Origin: Neurospora tetrasperma FGSC 2508
Lineage: Eukaryota > Ascomycota > Sordariomycetes > Sordariales > Sordariaceae
Assembly (NCBI RefSeq): GCF_000213175.1
Contig: NW_009799100.1
Span: 2,163,734 to 2,227,733 of the forward strand
Reading direction: 5' to 3'
DNA length: 64,000 nucleotides
Both the position numbers and the translations under genes were made by a program. The notes under the pieces were generated by a model that saw only the letters and a program-made list of their open reading frames with translations, did no database searches and was not told where the DNA came from. Below, one piece after another: positions 23,401-36,294 of this stretch. Every line of letters begins with the position of its first letter. Position 1 is the stretch's first letter.

Positions 23401-26400
23401 GTCGGGAGACGGAAGGGTTCACGTCGGTGGGACTGCATCCGGCGTAGCGGACCAGGAGGAACAGGCTGGATATCAGCTATCAGGGAGCCTCATCAGCGAC
23501 ACGCGAGAAGGTACCGTGTTAAAGGGAATACATCATGATGGAATAGTACACAGTAGCTGGTACCTCAAGGCTTCTTCCACACTGTGCCGTTGATAATGTG
23601 AGATGCTCCGGATTTATCACGCCGGCCTCCAAGCCGAAGGACTGCGATATAGGCCCTGTTATGAAGCATGAGTATAGGACAAGGCTATGTACGCAGTAAT
23701 GAAAAAGACGTGACTGGTGTGCAATGCAGACAGGTAGAGTTAAGGACACAAGGAAGATGATGAATTGACTCGCTTCTCCACAAAGTCTAGGTTGAGGGAA
23801 GGTCGAGGTGTGACAATGGGCTCGCACATCCAAGTCCATGGAGGAAAACGGGGAGAAGAGGAGAGCGGATGCAGCAGTCATCATGAATACCAATGAGCGG
23901 AAGCTTGTTGTTATCCACTGTTCCAGCGCTTGCCAAGTACTGAAACAGAAAAACCAAGGTGCGCTTGGTTTACAGCTCGAACTTTGCAGGAGATTGGCGT
24001 CTTGTATCAATTGGACTCAAACACTTCATTGGAGCAATGACACAAAGCAAGACCCTGGAAAACCATGACTTACATACATACCTAGGGACCTGCCAGCAAG
24101 GGGCCCGACCGAGTCCTGCCCTGGCTATGCCCTTTTTATCACGGATTGGGGAGCTCTTCCAAGATGGTCCCAGACGGCTAGAGCCATGATCCAGCCAAGA
24201 TGTGATATGGATTGGATCGTTGTCGACATTTCTCTCCCTCCAACTTGTCTGTTCCGTCCTTTGCGCGAAGTAGCCACGCAAACATCGGCCACTAGACTAC
24301 TAAGGTGGAAATTTAAGTTTGGACTCAAGACCGTTGGCAAAGTTGGGTACTCCCGCCGTGCAGTAGTTCAAGCAGGTGTATGGTCGCGCTTTGAATTGGA
24401 TCGCCTGCTGCCCTATTGATCTTAACCGAGATCTACCTAAGTGGATGGTGATATTCCCTGCGCACTGGGTAGGCGACAACAATGCAGGTTTCGCTAACGG
24501 CTACCTTGCCTAGCAAGCGCCGATAGCCTCGGAGCCAGATCATCTTGCCTTTGCGCGAGAGCTAACCGTATCTCCATTCTGCGCCATGTGACGTCGGAGG
24601 GAGTTCCGTCTACCGCTTCTACTCATCCAACAAATGTCCTCTTTTGGGGAAATTCACAGCTTATGCGGGCGATTTTAGCCCGCTCTTAGCTACATATCCA
24701 GCATTTCCCAACGGGATTCGTTTATAATCCTGGCATACTGTCTGTCCACAGAGCATATCCATTACGACGGGAATGCGTACTTGCGGTATGCTTCTTACAA
24801 AATCGTACGCTGCGTCAATGCCTGACGAGAAAGAGGGTCTAATGGCTGGGTTAGCGCTATTCTACCCCATAGCTTGTGCGTCCAAACGCATATCTGCTAT
24901 ACAGTACCGCCCCCTGATTTTGTATATAACCTAGTACTGCCACAAAAATGGTATGCACTAACTAGCAGATCTACAATACACTAGACCGAAGCTACCCTAG
25001 AATAGGAGGCAAAACGGAGGCCACAACACCAAAAGTTAACGCCCTATGAAGGTCTTCAGTGCTTAGAAAGGGGTCCTGATGGTACATGTACACCGAAAGA
25101 CGTCCGGAATCGCATACAGTATGCAGTGATGCACTTGTGGCTGGAAAACAGTTCTGACAGCCCGATCCTATGCACTAACCAGCGTATGTACATACAGTCC
25201 CTGGTGTATGCAGTTGCAGGGGTATCCACCGTAGATCAGATGGGCCGATGCCACGAAGCGATAACCCGGTCGTCTCCGCAAAATTGAATCTGATTGTTGC
25301 TGAAGACCAAAGTGGTACTTCTTGTTTGTACAGCACGCTACCGCGGCCTGCGCGGCATCCGTCCGGGATGGGATCCCGCCGAACACAGATGCGACCCGTT
25401 GCACTGGAACCCAGCATCTTTAGCACGCCGTGGCCGGTGTAGAGTTATACCTGGGCCGTAAGTTTTACTATGCACTGTGCTGGAAAATACTGCGATGTCT
25501 GACCGGGCGATGGTTGAAGATTCGCATAGAGGTTAGGTGGTGAGATGGGCAAGTCAAAAACCCGTGGGTCACGTCGCTGACAATCTGGCACTCGAGTGGC
25601 CGTACTTACAGAGTCACGAAGCTTTACTTGTGCCGGTCGTGCCCGATACCTGGCAGGGAGGTAATACTTTGGCTCGTAACCACAGTTTGGTAAGGCCTTG
25701 TCGTGTTCACCTCATTGACACTTTGTTTCCGTGCATCACCACACTTGATTTTGTCGTTGATTCAATCCAGAGCCGAACGTCGTGAAAATATCAGCGACTG
25801 AGGGGGAGCATTGACTGTCGTGTATGCGAAATCGTGGGTTGGCAGCACACAAGGGAGGCTGATCTTTCGGTAATCCGGAACGATTCTGCGTGTAACGTGG
25901 CGATTATGACCAAGCTCCGATGACTTCGTTGTTCTGTCCAGGCTGAGCCAGGTGCCCATGGTTGTGAAAACCAATCCGGGTGTCCATCAGCCAGGGCATC
26001 GCTCCTCTGCTAGGTGCCAACATGTGAACAAGAGGGAAGAAGGCGAGGTGACTACTCAAAGCGCTCCGTTCACGCCATCTTTGCTTAGTGTATACTGTAC
26101 ACTATATTTCCTCCTGTTCTCAACACTGACAATGTCACGCCCACCTAGCAAGGCATTTCGTGAATGTACCATGGTCAATTAGTGTGATGCATGGGCTGCC
26201 AGTGGTGCGTGGCTCTTACCGGTGAGTTGCTGTTCTTTTAGCAGTCCACACCGGCAAGGCAAGGGAGGCACTTTTTGCTTATTGCAAGCGTGCCATCTCC
26301 AGGAAAGGTGCGTTGGGGGTCTCAGTCTCAGCTTACCAGTCTACCTATGTCACAAGGCTGCCACACTCACACTAAGTCCGACTCACCCTTGAGCACTTTG

Positions 26401-29400
26401 TCAATCCCCCCTTGACGGTACTCAGCCGTGCCGGCCAGCCAACAGTAAAGCCGTGTTCTTTTCCGGAGGCTGGGCATGGTAGCAAAGTTTGATCCGCCTG
26501 GGCGGGAGCCGACTGTGAAACCAGGTCATAGAAGTTTGTTGCGCCTTTTGACCTGTAGACGGAACCCGGCTTGCGTCCCCCGGTTACACAAATGACGCAC
26601 GGCAGCCCAGAGGTGGTGTGCATCGAGCCGGGCCTTGGGGAGTTCCACCTCAACCCATCATCGCGTGGTGGGCTTCTGGACGACCCGAACTCTTGATGCC
26701 AAGCCTCCAGTGATCGTTGACGGAACCCTTCCGTTACCGACAGAAAGGAGCAGAGTGGGTTTCCATCTGTCGTTTCAAACGTGGCATGAAAAGTTGATCT
26801 CTGCCATTCCATTGGCCAGTGCGAGGAGCGATGTTCGGAGTAAGAACCGTCCAATCCGATGATCCATTCGCACGATCCAGCCATACTGTAGTGTATAACA
26901 GCAGAGCTGTCCTTACAGCAGGAGAAAGTATCGGTACTCGCGGCAGACAAACCCGGACGTGTATCAAAAGTTCAAAGTGTATTCGAAGTGCCGGATGACT
27001 TTTATGTCGTTGTCTGTTCTTCGGATATGCACGCGCCCACCTTCGTCACGCGCAAAGCTTGGTTGATTCCACAAGCTTCATTATGAGCAAATACGTAGGT
27101 AGCATGGGATCTCAAGGGCGACTTACCTAACTTGGTGGTGTGCTTGAGTACAATAGCACAGCACAATGACACAGCATGGAAACCTGCTTCTAAAAGAAAA
27201 GTACATGTTTGAGAGGCCCTGTAAAAACCCATCTCCATGGCCTTCTCTCATGGGGGGTGTCTACGGCATCCTTATCCATCCGCCCTTGCTTCTTGCCGAG
27301 AAGAGGGGTGACCGGTGTCTGGACTCTGGATCGACTTGAAAAAACGGGATCCGCCGTTCATGGAGCCAAGGCTACACGACCCAAAAGATTGTACCCAGCA
27401 CCAAACTCTGGAGATCAGCAAATTTGTATGCATAGTACCTGAAAAATGGAAGCTGTCATAGAAAACGTACCCACTCGATATCGGCTTCTCTACAAGGATG
27501 TTGCATGTTAGTAATGTTTCACGTATGAAATTGAAAAAGTTTCTCGTTCCAAACGCTATGGAGGACTGCTGAAGGTTGTGTTTGGGGCCGCTATAGCTAC
27601 CTACCTCTATGTGGATGAGAAGACTTTGTATAACCGTACATTCCTAGCCTGCAGCTGCACTCTCTGGACAGTAATGTAACGGGTAAGTTGAACTTTCTTG
27701 CGGGAAGCTCTTCGCCAAGGTAGAGGTACTTTGTGTTCGTTGGTACTACTACATAGTAGGCCGTAAGGATTCGGAAGTCATGATGCTGTATTTTTGGAGG
27801 TATAGGTAGGTATTAGGGTGCCCTAAAGTTGCTGTTTTTATAGCCTTAAATATACGGGCACAGTAGGGTTGTTAGAAACCTTTGAAAAGTCACCTAAGAA
27901 ATGCTGATATAACTTCAGCTCCGGTGGGGTTGTTTGTGTCTTGGAATTAAGCTTGGAGAAAGTTTCTGCCAGTATGGGTTTGATATTCCAATAAAAAATA
28001 CATAGGACTGAGGCAAGATTGTGAGGAGATGAAGATGGTTATGGCCGGGGATCGAGGCTATGTCCCCAGCACTAATTTTTTTTCAACCAAACTTTTTCAA
28101 TTGAGCATAATAACGACTTGGGCCACTGTACACTAGACAAATGGTACCATCAGGGGATGTTCTTGTCCATGGACAACGCTGCCGGGACAGCCTAGAGGTA
28201 GAGGCCATCACATGATGAGACAAAGAGACAAGCGTCGCGGGGATTAAATCGAGGGAGAAACGATAGGCTCGACTCGGAACGTACTATCGAAACGGATGGT
28301 GATAATGGTTTTGGAAATCACAGTTTCAGGCTATCGAGTTGTTAAATGCTAAAAGGTCTACCATAGTTGAGTCAAAGCTGAGAGGTTCCATTTGACATGG
28401 AACTGGAGTCCTGTGCGGTGGGCTGCCCGCCCCAGTGGGCACCTGCGCTCTATACCCGACCACATTACACTGCACAGAAGGGGGGTAGGTACACAGTACC
28501 TCTAGCTCTGAGGATTCGCAACTGCCTGTTGCGAGCAATCCAAATGCCTACAATATGTACCTCTACGTCGCAGCCGGGCAGGCACCTCCGGCTCCGGAGT
28601 CTACTGCGTACGAGTTTCGCTGGATATCTAGAGGTATCCATCCCTTTTATTTTGTTCGGCATTGATGCGAGCGCCACCATCCATCCCACGGCACCTACTG
28701 CAACGGGATATAGCTACAAACAATGGATTACTACCTCCACCTATTTCAACTTTCTCAACGGTTAGAAGTGGACCGTCTAAGACCCATTGCTAACCTAATC
28801 CATTCTGGCAAGAAATTGCATGATTGTGCTGTCTAGTTGCTCTGTTGCGGTGCAGCCCCAGGTGGTCTCACCTCGCCAAATTGACTTCGAGGTGATCTAG
28901 TGTGATCAACAAGCGGGAACCACTACTACTTGCGGGTTTAGGTCGGCTTTTAGCGAGGAACCATCACGAGCACCGGTGATTGTTGGGGCGCAAGCCGTGT
29001 CGGTCTGCTGAAGGAGCATGCAAAGACATCGCAAGATAGTAGCCGCCCGCGCCCATCATCGGCTTCATTAACAAGCAGATTATCGACTAGGGTTTACATC
29101 TCGAGGACGTCTCGCTGGACGCTATTGAGATGTCTTAGGCCCGAACCTCGGCGTCGCTTGCATATAATATGGGCAACTTGCTGACTCGGATTTTGCTTGG
29201 AAAGGGCTAGCTCGAGAGCAGATGTCACCGAAGACAATGACATGTCTGCCTTCACTGCGCAATGCACTTGGGATGCTATCGAGTGCTCATAGACGGCCGC
29301 TGATGAAACCAGTCGTTGAGCTCAGCCCTGTCGTCGAGCAGCCTGGTTGTGAGAGGATGAATTTGGAAATCGGACAAACTCCTCTTCGAGTACACTCGGT

Positions 29401-30281
29401 TGACCGACGTGGGTGTCATAAGAATATTCCAGGAATAGGACAGGCAAACGTTGACTGAACAAGCGTATGCTACATTTGTAAACCTTTGATTCCCAAGACT
29501 GTAGATGTTGTTCATCGTCTGACACCATACATTATGCGGACAGCACTTTATTCTATCGTGCCAAGTGGTGAGATGGATATCGGGATGCAAGATCGTCCTT
29601 GCTTGACTTCATATAAGTTCGTCTTTCTGATACTCTTCAGTGTGAAGGAACGGGTGTGAAGAACATCATCCAAAACTCGATACCCAATCTGTTTCACATA
29701 CAGAAAATTAGGCTCGATTAGGTGACCTGTCATTCGATCACTTTCTTGGGGACGGCATGTATGGATTTGAATTCAGCTAACGGATATCCTACTGTAGATA
29801 GCTTTTCTCGGGCCGTCGGTCAGTTAAGCCAACTCTCCAGTGACTGGACCATTCACTGATGTTCATAGTCGGCGGTACCGCCAAAAGGGGAAATTCACAA
29901 ACCCTACATCAGCCTTGCAACTCGAATGTGCGTTCAGCACTAGATCAACTAGAACTGAGACCTTTTGCCAGTGTCAGCCGTGATGATTCGTTAATGAATA
30001 GGAGGCTCAAGCAGACCTACACACGTCAATGCAACTGCCAATTCATCCTGGTGAGCTCGGAAAATGAAAATTGATTATAAGATCAGCCCAATAGACACAC
30101 CAAGAAAGATAGATTATCCGTGGTATCACACCAGCAGGACGTAAGCACTTTGCTAATCAACTATCAAGAGGATCATCACTTGTTCATATGACCCCTACTC
30201 ATTGTCTAGCGTTAGTATTTATGGCCGGACGCTTGTAAGAGGTCCTTGCGCTGCAAGTATCATCGCTCATCGCGGGGGAAA

Positions 30282-30297
30282 GGGGGGGGGGGGGGGG
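30282..30297. repeat. G16 homopolymer
   Basis: Sixteen consecutive G residues, preceded by a purine-rich segment and followed by AAATGAAAG. It is a second long poly-G besides the one bordering the assembly gap. Confidence 0.9.
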
Positions 30298-30635
30298 AAA
30301 TGAAAGAAAGCCTGGTGAATTATGTATCTACATGTAGCAAGTTCACACAAAGAGGTGAGCGAACTGTACTAGTTTCGTGTGAAACTGCTCGGATTTTCAT
30401 GAGCAATCACCAATACAATGCTATGCTAGCCAATTGAGTGTCTTGATAACCAATATGGGTACCAGTCCCTTTTCGAACCACATTTTGTGAAGTTTGGTAC
30501 GGAACAGCTTGCCCCCCAATGGGCTACCACACCTTTCTGTGGCCGGCTGAATCGGAACAGAATTTTCGCAAGGGCGAGGACACGCCCGCAGATACCAAAG
30601 TTGATGAATGTTGTACCATGTGCTCCTAACACGAT

Positions 30636-30935
30636 ATGACTGTGAACTATAGGTCAGATGAGAGTCGTTGGGCCGGAGCCGAAGTAGAACTGACAACCAA
30701 CCGACAGCCCGCAGGAGAAACAGATAGCATCAGCTATGGGGGATCTACAGGGTATCTTAAGTTCCCTACCTTTAGCGATAACTGCTATTACTACCCACCA
30801 ACAGTCAATTCCACTGCGCCAGATACCTGCGCAAACTGCACAAGAACCCTCGACATCGATATACGAAAATACAAGGGGTTTGCTGACGTTGACGAACTAG
30901 ATGATGTCTCGTGTGATTCCACTTTCAAATCATAA
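30636..30935 (+). CDS. Possible small hypothetical protein (99 codons)
   Basis: An ATG-initiated frame of 99 residues with fairly protein-like composition: Ser/Thr/Tyr-rich, with four Cys (one C-x2-C), and N-x-S/T sites at two places, ending TFKS. No signal peptide, domain or homologue is recognised, and no neighbouring exon with good splice sites was found. It lies 220 bp upstream of the hAT element. It could be a real orphan, an exon of a larger decayed gene, or chance. Confidence 0.22.
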   Translation: MTVNYRSDESRWAGAEVELTTNRQPAGETDSISYGGSTGYLKFPTFSDNCYYYPPTVNSTAPDTCANCTRTLDIDIRKYKGFADVDELDDVSCDSTFKS

Positions 30936-31148
30936 GGTTGAATCAAACTGCATTGAATGACATGATGATAACCAAGCCTCGCATAGGATAAGAACTGAAA
31001 ATCAGACCAGTGAAGACAACAAACGTTATGGTTCTAGGTGGTGGTGGTACCTCTACCTACTGCCTTGCCTTCTAACTATCTAGATCTAACTTTTTTGGTC
31101 TTATACCCGCGGTTCGGGGATGCATTCACCCAAACCAATATCTCGTTC

Positions 31149-31156
31149 GAGGAGAG
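31149..31156. repeat. Left 8-bp target-site duplication of the hAT element
   Basis: GAGGAGAG directly before the left terminal inverted repeat; identical to 34411-34418. Eight-bp duplications are the hallmark of hAT insertion. Confidence 0.93.
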
Positions 31157-31173
31157 TAGTGCTGGTCAATTTC
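31157..31173 (+). repeat. Left terminal inverted repeat of hAT
   Basis: TAGTGCTGGTCAATTTC. Subterminal sequence just inside (31180-31235) repeats short GAAAAT/TGAAA units, as hAT transposase-binding regions often do. Confidence 0.88.
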
Positions 31174-34100
31174 TGGAAAAATAACACATTTACTGAAAAT
31201 ATTGAAATAGTGAAAATGTCGAAAATATCCGTTTGTAAATAACGGCCCGTGCACTCAAACTACTAAAATCCCTTCACGCTAGCACATATCCTATTGACTG
31301 TTACTTCTTTATTTCTTGACCAAACTATATGATTTTGAGTGTATTTGAATGTTTGAAGCTATTCAGACAACCTTATGATGCTTCTCATTCGAAATAAGGC
31401 AGTTTACCGCTATTTCGAACTCTGTAATCGATTTGGCGGCGATGTATAGGATGCAAAGTGCCGATACTGTAATTAGTTACAATACGTTAATATCACCCGA
31501 ATAAGAGAATATTTAGATATAAGTATTAGGCGAGTTGAACCCTAGAAATTAATAGTAGAAATTAGTAAATTAGTAGGATAATTGTTAACGAATGCCTATT
31601 GTAGGTTTATAATATATATTAGCGGTACCTAGTGATTTGGAGAGCAGGATGCTTTGAGGGTGCATATACTGATTTTTACGATGAATTTTTTTCATTTATT
31701 TAGTAGGGCATACAGATCAGGGATGCGCCTACAAGATTAACAAATACTAATTATTAATATTAATAGAAGATAGAATATAAAAAGATTTATCTAATAAAAT
31801 AGTAGGTTAATAGATAAAGAAAAGAAAAGATAGGGATAGTAAGAGAGAGTAGGAGAGAGGAGGATATTATTAATAATAACTAACAAGAAAGATGAGAGAT
31901 TATTACAATAATTATTATACTAATTTATTAGTTTAGTTATTTATCTTTATTTATAAAGATTATCTTTAGTAATGTTTAATTATTTACTCTTATCTATTTA
32001 AAGTATTGTATAATTATTTAACCCCTTTGATAGAGATTTTATTCTTTTCTTTTGCTATTACCTTAAATAAAATATCTATTAAGGAAGCTAATAATTATTA
32101 CCATTCCTTCTTCGAAGAAAAGACTTCGAATCCCGCGATAGATAGAGATCTTCAATAAGCTTACCCAATTCAGTACCTCCTACCTCGACCATCCGAAAGG
32201 TTAGAAAGATCACCTCTAGCCCTATTTTAATTAGATTGCCGGTTGGAATTGAATAATAGTTCTTATACGGTATATTGGTTGTAGTAGTAGTGTTGGTGTT
32301 GTGGTTTTTCTCACCATTTCACTAGTTAATAAGTAAGTTGCTAATAACAAGGATATATAGTATTATACCCTAGTTATAACCTTTAAGTAGGTGGAGAAAA
32401 ATAACCTCCTTACAGCTAGAGTAATACTATATAGTAGTAAACTATTTAGAAGCTTGGATACCCCTTATATTAAAGCTCTATTCTAGTCGGTTAACCTAAT
32501 ATATACTCTATTATACCGGCGTATTATTTTAAACATTTATTTTTTTAAGATTTATAATTAAGTAAAGGAGGCGGTAATAGATAGAATCTAGAGGGTAACC
32601 TACGTGAGTATCGTCTTTAATAAGAGTAACGATTATACTGGCCGTTATATATTTAATATTTTGATCCATTTCTTTAATAAGATAACCTTTTATTAGAAGA
32701 ACTACTATATTAGTAGTACTGAATATATTATAGTTAATATTACTACGTTAGTCTTTATTAAGGCCGGTCTTATTATTGGAAATTAGTGGGTAAAGATTAC
32801 TAGTTTTGTTATTAATATATATAGCAGTGCCCGCCTCGCTAATATATTACTTATAGAGAAGTACGAGTTGAAGCACGCCTTCCCTATACTTTATAATTCT
32901 TATAGCCTCTAGTTACTTATTAAAGATATATTAGGGATAGAGCTATTTAAGTTAGTTGCCAATAGCGTTACCTAATTGGTAACCTTCTTTAAGACCTTTA
33001 AATTATAGTTGGTAAGACTTCGTGTATATATGCTAGTAGAATTGTATAAGCTAGTTAGTATCCTATCTTTATAAGTCTATTTCCCTTTATCGGCTCTTAT
33101 TTATATAAATTAATATTAATTTAATTTACAAAAGTATAATTACCCGCTGGGGGTTATAGTATAAATTTATTACTTTTATATAAAAATCATAATATACTCT
33201 TAAAGTATTTGTATATAATATACGTAATAACGCTTAGAATAATATTATACCTAATGATATGCCCCCTACTATTAATGCTAATAATAATGAGCCCGTTAGA
33301 TTAAACGCTATATTAGGTATTATTGAGAATTTTAATTTCTAGTATACTCTCAATATTATAGAGAGGTTTATATAGTTAATTTATGAGGCTTAGTCAATAT
33401 TAGAGTTTAATAAAGTAATTTTTAATTTTATAATCCCTCAATAGATTAATATTTAGTAAGTTTAGCAACCTTACGAGTATAGTATTATACTATAAGATTA
33501 AGCGTCTCTCGTAGCTATTTATATAGCGAGGAGGAATAAGTAGTTAATTCTTATAAATTAGTTGGTTTACCTTCTTTACTCTAATAATATAGGAGTGTAA
33601 ATTTATTAGATCTAGCTCTCAATTCTAGAAGTTATATCTTAAATCTATAACTTCTTATACCGTTATAGTTAGAGGACGGGGGTTGAAGGTAATAAGCTAA
33701 TTAACGAATTTTTACTCTATTTAGTAAAGGAGGGTATCTTTACTCCCTAGAGATAGGTATAGTAGTATAACCTCTAGCTTATTACTTTTTAGACTTACTT
33801 ACGTATAGAAGGTAGTAAATTTTGGCGGTTGGCTATTAGATTATTATAAGTGCCAGTTAATAGTGTACCTTCTGAGCGTGCCTTTTCTACTATAAATTAT
33901 ATTGAGGGATTGCTACGTAATAGTATGGGAGCCTAGAAGATAGATATGGCTTCGTTTATTTATATAAATTATAAAGTGCTTAAGCCCAGTTATATTCCCT
34001 TTATTGCCTTGCTAGAAGAGTAAAGATAGGAATTCTTTAATGAGTTGGAGGATCGCCTGTATATAGAGATATAGGAGGACGATTTTGTACAGCCTATTGA

Positions 34101-34391
34101 AGATATATAGATAGTTTTGTAGGTATAGGGATTTATAGTTATTACGGGTTAGAGAGAAAGTGTGGAATAATATAGTTAGATTTATCTAATTTAGTAGAGA
34201 TGTACTTGCAATTTTATTATTTTATACAAAATCTAGCTTAATTGCATGGCCTAGATGCTAGTATTTATACTCTATAACCCCTATATAATACGTATTTATA
34301 GAGTATAAGATTATATAATAAGGCACGTATTGAAAATCTCAAGACTTTTTCCTTACTTGTCCTTACTTTTCAGTTCCTTACCCTTTCGGTG

Positions 34392-34410
34392 AAATTCAAT
34401 CCCTGCACTA
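34392..34410 (-). repeat. Right terminal inverted repeat of hAT
   Basis: Read on the minus strand from 34410 inward: TAGTGCAGGGATTGAATTT. It matches the left end at TAGTGC-GG and at AATTT. Three CCTTAC units lie just inside, at about 34350-34383. Confidence 0.88.
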
Positions 34411-34418
34411 GAGGAGAG
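34411..34418. repeat. Right 8-bp target-site duplication of the hAT element
   Basis: GAGGAGAG, identical to 31149-31156. Neither copy has been altered. Confidence 0.93.
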
Positions 34419-36294
34419 ACCACCTCAGACTCTACTCTCATTGGTGTGCGGTAACCACTGCTGCTATAGCCTGTTGTGCCTGTGTAACCCAACATGGGCG
34501 GTTCGGGCACACCGCCCGAGGTACATCCTTACATCACCACTATCTTAGCTGTCGACTCAATGACTCCGTAGCATGGCACCATCGTAGGTCAGACAGCTCG
34601 GGTCAGGAAGTTTCAAGAACACAGACATCAGGTTTGCAGGTAATGGCCGAGGAAATTGCATTCATTTTGGGACCTCAAGAGAAGCGGGTGAGAAATTAAT
34701 GTGGACGTTTCGAATCGCCCAGACTTAAGATTCTTGAACCACTGAATTGAGATCATTTGGAGGTACGGCCTTTTGAATATTTGTTGTCGCGAAGACGCTC
34801 GAGCGCAGTAGCCTCGGCGAACAAGAACATCATGAAATCATGAAATTACAGAAAGCCAACAGAAGATCCGGGCACCCCATGGGGCTCAAGTCTGAGGAAA
34901 TCATCCGATATTAGACCATGACCAACAAGAAATGAGGCTTTTCTCCGCCTCGGCGATGCATGCTTGAGAGGAAAGGGAAAGAACACCATTCACTGTTGAA
35001 ACCTTTCGTATGGTCTCAATGCAATAGGTACCTAGATTGGTGTTTGTCTGTGGGGGCGGACCTTGTCGATCCTCTCCGACTTCTCACTACATGCGCAGCA
35101 TCGATGGTAGGTTGAGGTGGTACGAAATTCAAAGGAGGTGTAGTCAACTTTCAACTTCAACAACATTTGGTTAGGCAAGAGAAGTCGTGCATCGCATCCA
35201 GCCTAAGCCTAGGCCAGCGAGGCCATCAAGCCACGGAGATGGTGGACGGCATTTTGATGGCTAAGCTGAGCGACCTCTGCGGCGCAAGGCCCATAACCTA
35301 TAAGATCACTGCACTCATACAATCGGGCGTCGTGATATCATGCCATGGACGCTCATCGTCAGCCTTGGTTTGAATCAAGTGTTTTTGTGTTAGCTTGGCC
35401 TGGTACTGGTGATTGCGGTATGTTCTGTCTTCATATCGTCCCGATAACTTCACCAACTTGAATCAGACATCAACAAACTCAAGTCATCATTGCGCCCAAG
35501 GCAGGTTGGACGATGTAATATATTCAAAAAGACGCTCCATTGTATCGATAGGAACTGAAGCTTCACACAAGAACGCAGAGCACTCGTTGGTACGGGCAGG
35601 TGCAAGCAGGTGGTATCGCGTTGAAGGTTCGCACATGTTAGGTTTGCTGGGATGCTATCGCAGTAGTGGTGACTCAGTGTGTGTAATTTGCCGTACGACT
35701 GTAATATTCGGGCCGTTCAAGATGGGAACGTAATGCAGAGCAAGCAAGAGGAGGTTGCTTTACCGGGCAGGTACGTTTCGGTTCTGTACCGCAAGTAACA
35801 TCCGGCGAATACGTCACAGTAGAAGGCGGCACGGACGGAATGTCTTGGAGCCTCGTGGTTCTTTGGCCCCACCAAAGGGCACCTATAGTCGCAAATGTCA
35901 CCCCCCTCAACGCGCTCTCACTACAAGCAGCATTGCGCGCTTGGCTTTGTTTGACCTGACTTTAACCCCACACTGACTAAGGAAGACGTCGACAACTCGA
36001 CATCCAACTTTGCTTTGTGTAGATCCATCTCGGCTGAGACCTACACACACTAAAAAACCAACAGCAAGACACTCGCCAGCGAACAGATTAAAACCGCGAC
36101 GATAGTTAGCCCGTATTCTAGTCGTCACGCCCATACGCGCAAAAATTCGATAACCCTGCCACCCTAAACCAAGACAACCACACCAAGTGCTGATCCCATC
36201 GGCCAGTCCGCGCAACCCAACAAGGCTAGGACCGGGCTACCGACAGTCTCGAAGACAGTGAAGGATTCGAACACAAACAACACAAGAAAAGAAG
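34419..36294. other. Gene-poor island, right arm, and CCDC124 promoter
   Basis: No gene supported. Base composition returns to normal immediately after the right target-site duplication. Frames of 60-106 codons on both strands overlap and have no recognisable content. The last few hundred bases probably hold the promoter and leader of the gene at 36295. Confidence 0.5.

Larger units (their letters stand above)
20465..31148. other. Gene-poor island, left arm
   Basis: About 10.7 kb without a supportable gene. Open frames are short, mostly start at non-ATG codons and lack domain-like content; the longest (192 codons, minus 26950-26372; 163 codons, minus 24010-23519) both begin with TTG. The DNA contains scattered GGTACCT/ACCTAGGT-type tetranucleotide motifs, a GA run at 23345-23361, a CCA run near 22317-22334, and a G16 run at 30282-30297. 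Base composition is ordinary, not strongly AT-biased, until the hAT element begins at 31157. It could hold noncoding transcripts or long regulatory DNA; nothing specific is visible. Confidence 0.5.
31157..34410 (+). mobile_element. RIP-degraded hAT-family DNA transposon
   Basis: 3254 bp, strikingly AT-rich against its flanks. It starts TAGTGCTGG and its reverse complement starts TAGTGCAGG, with AATTTC following in both termini, so the terminal inverted repeats match in 8 of the first 9 positions. An exact 8-bp duplication flanks it. Relic coding is on the plus strand. Around 32865-33045 a frame reads like the fungal hAT core (LLIKDILG followed by TFFKTFKL). At 33868-33888 PSERAFS with downstream MASFIYIN is the hAT dimerisation signature, preceded by a FWRLAIRLL helix. 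Every disruption noticed in these blocks is TAG or TAA where Gln would fit, the outcome of C-to-T change in CpA that RIP causes. No intact open frame remains, so the element is non-autonomous. Confidence 0.93.

Noticed and set aside
23519-24010. 163-codon minus-strand open frame with some hydrophobic stretches
   Set aside because: It starts with TTG and lacks recognisable motifs; the hydrophobicity is within chance for this composition.
25360-25385. GGGATCCCG segment recalling dispersed fungal 5S rRNA
   Set aside because: The rest of the 5S sequence, including the internal control region, is absent.
26372-26950. 192-codon minus-strand open frame in the gene-poor island
   Set aside because: It begins with TTG, overlaps other frames on the opposite strand, and shows no domain, signal peptide or splice context.
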